A stretch of DNA of 8,809 nucleotides, from positions 1 to 8,809 of the forward strand of contig JAHEGL010000038.1 in NCBI GenBank assembly GCA_024645145.1, read 5' to 3'. Shown here piece by piece: positions 6,699 to 8,809 of the stretch. A program made the position numbers and the translations under genes. Every line of letters starts with the position of its first letter. The stretch's first letter is position 1. The notes under the pieces were generated by a model. That model worked only from the letters and a program-made list of their open reading frames with translations, did no database searches and was not told where the DNA came from. This stretch comes from Planktotalea sp. (GTDB lineage: Bacteria > Pseudomonadota > Alphaproteobacteria > Rhodobacterales > Rhodobacteraceae).

Positions 6699-8503
6699 TA
6701 CTCGGCTTTCGTTTTCCGCTTGAAACCAGCTTTGATGTTCCCAAACACATCCGGTTTCACCCCTTGGCTGCGCATAATCAAATATTGCTGCGTAAAGGTG
6801 ATGGTGTTGTTGGCGATCCAGTAGACCACAAGGCCACTCGCAAATGTGCCAAGCATGAACATAAAGACCCATGGCATCCACGCAAAGATCATCGCTTGTG
6901 TCGGGTCAGTGGGTGCCGGATTTAGCTTTTGCTGCATCCACATTGAGATACCCAAAAGGATCGGCAAAATACCAAGCGAGAAGATCGCAAGGATTGAACC
7001 TGGCTCTGGTGGCATAAAGTTAAGTAGGCCAAAGAGGTTCAAAATAGAAGACGGATCCGGTGCGGAGAGGTCTTCGATCCAGCCCAGCCATGGTGCGTGA
7101 CGCAATTCAAGTGTTACGAAAATCACCTTGTAGAGAGAGAAGAAAATAGGGATCTGCAAAAGGATCGGCAAACAACCGGAAACAGGATTGACCTTCTCTT
7201 TCTTGTAGAGCGCCATCATTTCCTGTTGGAGTTTTTGCTTATCGTCCCCAGCCTTTTCTTTGATGACTTCCATCTGCGGCTGCAACGCTTTCATCCGCGC
7301 CATCGAGACGTTGGATTTGTAAGCCAGCGGGAAAAGGATTGCTTTGATCAGCAGCGTTAGACCTATAATCGCCCAGCCCATGTTGCCAATCATTGCATTC
7401 AGATAATGCAGAACTGCGAAAATCGGCTTGGTCAGGAAGAAGAACCAACCCCAGTCAATGCTATCCAAAAAGCGGTCAACGCCCGCTTTTTGATAGTTGC
7501 GGATCGTTTCCCACTCTTTCGCGCCTGCAAAGAGTTGTGTGTTTGCCGTCGCCGTTTCACCGGGCGCAAGCTTCTGCGTAGGAAGAACCGCTTCGCTTTG
7601 ATAGATATCGCGACGATCATCGTATTTAGCTGTGGCCTTGAACGCGCCAGCCTGTGGGATCAGCGTGGTCATCCAATACTGGTCCGTAAAGCCAATCCAC
7701 CCTTGCTCGGAAACTTGCGTCACTTCTGCGCGCGCGCCCTCGTTCGGGTTAATGTCAAAGTCTGGCATGTCGGAGTAGTCAATCTCCGTCAGCTCGCCAT
7801 CGGCCATTGCAACAAGACCCTCATGCAAGATGAAGAAATTCTTGAGGTCCTGTGGCTCACCGTGACGCGCAAGGATACCGTAAGGGGCAAGGCTGACAGT
7901 GCCAGCACCCACGTTTTCGACGCTTTGGGTGACAGAGAACATGAAGTCTTTGTCGACTGCGATCGTGCGTGTGAACTCTAACCCGCCGCCATTGTCCCAT
8001 GTCAGAGTCACAGGGGAATCAACGCTCAGCGCGCGGCTGCCGTCAGCACTCCAGATCGTGTTCGGGCCGGGAACTTCTTCAAAAGAAAGTCCAGCGCCCG
8101 GTGCCCAGCCATAAAGCGCATAGTAAGGGTTTGATTGCCCAACGGGGGCGAGCAGATCGACAATCGGCGCACCTGCGTCAAGGCTGACGCGGTAGTCTTT
8201 GAGCGCCAGCTCATCAATGCGACCACCCAAGAGCGAAATCGACCCTTTTAGGCGATCAGTCTCAATGGTGATGCGCGGGGCATCTGCGATAGGCTCGGCG
8301 GCCGCCTCATTAGTGGCACCGCCGTTTGATGCAACTGCGTCGCCAGAGGCGGTTGGCAGCACAGCTTGGCCTTCAGCACTGGTCACGGCGGCGTTCGGAT
8401 CGGCAGGCGTAGGCTCAGGTGGCGGGAACAAGACGAACCATACCAGAATTACAATGAAGCTGAGCGCTGTTGCGAGCATCAGGTTTTTGTTTTGATCATC
8501 CAT
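6698..8503 (-). CDS. yidC: Membrane protein insertase YidC
   Basis: This 601-residue protein is the Oxa1-family insertase that places proteins in the inner membrane, with or without SecYEG. It has the Gram-negative layout: an N-terminal membrane anchor (about 7-27); a Pro/Ala/acidic linker (28-75); a large periplasmic beta-domain (about 76-345); and five hydrophobic core segments near 353-373, 374-394, 442-463, 502-522 and 537-575. The cytoplasmic coiled-coil loop falls at about 400-436 (MARMKALQPQMEVIKEK onward). NPVSGCLPILLQIPIFFSLYKV (439-460) is the family signature. The positively charged groove residue, Arg in E. coli YidC, appears to be Lys387 here (LLIKAILFP). ATG 8503 is preceded by a weak GAGG ribosome binding site. 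Its stop overlaps the MOSC start. An EAL-domain gene, not rnpA or yidD, lies upstream, so a promoter is probably present in the 123-bp gap, although none could be identified. Confidence 0.97.
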   Translation of the reverse strand: MDDQNKNLMLATALSFIVILVWFVLFPPPEPTPADPNAAVTSAEGQAVLPTASGDAVASNGGATNEAAAEPIADAPRITIETDRLKGSISLLGGRIDELALKDYRVSLDAGAPIVDLLAPVGQSNPYYALYGWAPGAGLSFEEVPGPNTIWSADGSRALSVDSPVTLTWDNGGGLEFTRTIAVDKDFMFSVTQSVENVGAGTVSLAPYGILARHGEPQDLKNFFILHEGLVAMADGELTEIDYSDMPDFDINPNEGARAEVTQVSEQGWIGFTDQYWMTTLIPQAGAFKATAKYDDRRDIYQSEAVLPTQKLAPGETATANTQLFAGAKEWETIRNYQKAGVDRFLDSIDWGWFFFLTKPIFAVLHYLNAMIGNMGWAIIGLTLLIKAILFPLAYKSNVSMARMKALQPQMEVIKEKAGDDKQKLQQEMMALYKKEKVNPVSGCLPILLQIPIFFSLYKVIFVTLELRHAPWLGWIEDLSAPDPSSILNLFGLLNFMPPEPGSILAIFSLGILPILLGISMWMQQKLNPAPTDPTQAMIFAWMPWVFMFMLGTFASGLVVYWIANNTITFTQQYLIMRSQGVKPDVFGNIKAGFKRKTKAE

Positions 8504-8626
8504 GAAACAAGGTCGCCTCGAGTTAACCGCGTTAGCCTGCGTTCAACGATGTGCGCCGCAAAAGGTCAAGTGGATTCGCCGCATATCCTGCGCCGCTGTG
8601 ACGTTGGGTTGCGCATAGACAGCGCT

Positions 8627-8809
8627 TTAACTGCGTTTTCGCCCAATTTCCGGTGTTATCAACTGTCGGTCTTGAAAACTGGCGATCCGATCCAGTGTTT
8701 CATCCAATGGCATCGGCTTGGCGATCCCGTACCCTTGGACATAGCGGCAACCGAGCTGTGCAAGGATCGATTGCTCGCCCAGTGTTTCGATCCCCTCAGC
8801 AAGACAAGC
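8627..8809 (-). CDS. EAL-domain protein, C-terminal end (5' part outside window)
   Basis: On the minus strand a frame enters from the right edge and ends at TAA (8629-8627), giving 60 residues. It carries AEGIETLGEQSILAQLGC followed by RYVQGYGIAKPMPLDE. This matches the last conserved part of EAL domains, where the family reads AEGVET...L..LGC...QGY...KP. The Glu of AEGIET is among the conserved acidic residues of the active site. EAL proteins hydrolyse cyclic di-GMP to pGpG or act as degenerate c-di-GMP receptors; the EAL motif itself is outside the window, so activity cannot be judged. After KPM only about 25 residues remain, so EAL is the last domain. Any GGDEF, PAS or membrane part would lie beyond the edge. 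The gene points the same way as yidC and ends 123 bp before it. Confidence 0.88.
   Translation of the reverse strand, partial: ACLAEGIETLGEQSILAQLGCRYVQGYGIAKPMPLDETLDRIASFQDRQLITPEIGRKRS

Noticed and set aside
6699..6881. A 61-codon upstream extension of the MOSC frame.
   Set aside because: It lies wholly within yidC, and its translation is unlike any MOSC_N start. The family N-terminus begins exactly at ATG 6698, which overlaps the yidC stop.
7406..7981. A 191-codon plus-strand frame opposite yidC.
   Set aside because: yidC is unambiguous over this whole stretch; the opposite frame has no recognisable features.
8594..8624. Possible terminator for the EAL gene (CGCTGT/ACAGCG inverted repeat).
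   Set aside because: Only six base pairs with a 19-base loop and no following U run on the transcript; not convincing.
8504..8626. Promoter for yidC (TTGACC and TTGAAC on the minus strand).
   Set aside because: No -10-like sequence lies at suitable spacing from either, so a promoter could not be placed, although one is likely in this gap.

Overview
The window looks like the chromosome of a marine alphaproteobacterium of the Roseobacter group (Rhodobacterales). This rests on the style of the proteins (a 601-residue YidC with an acidic/Ala/Pro linker, a MOSC protein between yidC and engB), base composition a little above half G+C by eye, and heavy use of overlapping stop/start codons. No RNA gene, insertion sequence, CRISPR array or phage gene was seen.

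Left part, plus strand (1-4521): one tightly packed operon. It opens with the C-terminal 176 residues of a dihydropyrimidinase/hydantoinase. After 16 bp come an ABC ATPase (TTG start), a small GNAT acetyltransferase, two ABC permeases and, after 33 bp, a periplasmic NMT1/THI5-type substrate-binding protein. The ATPase, GNAT and both permeases overlap one another by 4-8 nt. A textbook intrinsic terminator at 4494-4521 closes the operon. Together the genes suggest uptake of a pyrimidine, dihydropyrimidine or hydantoin-like compound and its ring opening. By family alone the transporter would be labelled thiamine-precursor (hydroxymethylpyrimidine) or NitT/TauT type, so the substrate is an inference from context. 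The GNAT gene inside the transporter operon is the oddest element.

Middle (4522-5310): a short intergenic region with two abutting perfect palindromes, then a single gene for a small secreted protein with six cysteines that I do not recognise.

Right part, minus strand (5311-8809): the housekeeping genes yidC, a MOSC-domain protein and engB. They are transcribed right to left in that order and are joined by 1-nt and 4-nt overlaps, so they probably form one transcript. They converge on the secreted-protein gene with only 31 bp between the stops. Upstream of yidC, 123 bp away on the same strand, is the end of an EAL-domain (cyclic-di-GMP phosphodiesterase-like) gene cut by the window edge. It occupies the place where rnpA/yidD are often found.

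Nothing here amounts to a clearly new biological system. The most worthwhile leads are the substrate of the dihydropyrimidinase-linked transporter, the role of the embedded GNAT, the six-cysteine secreted protein with its palindromic upstream region, and the EAL gene beside yidC.
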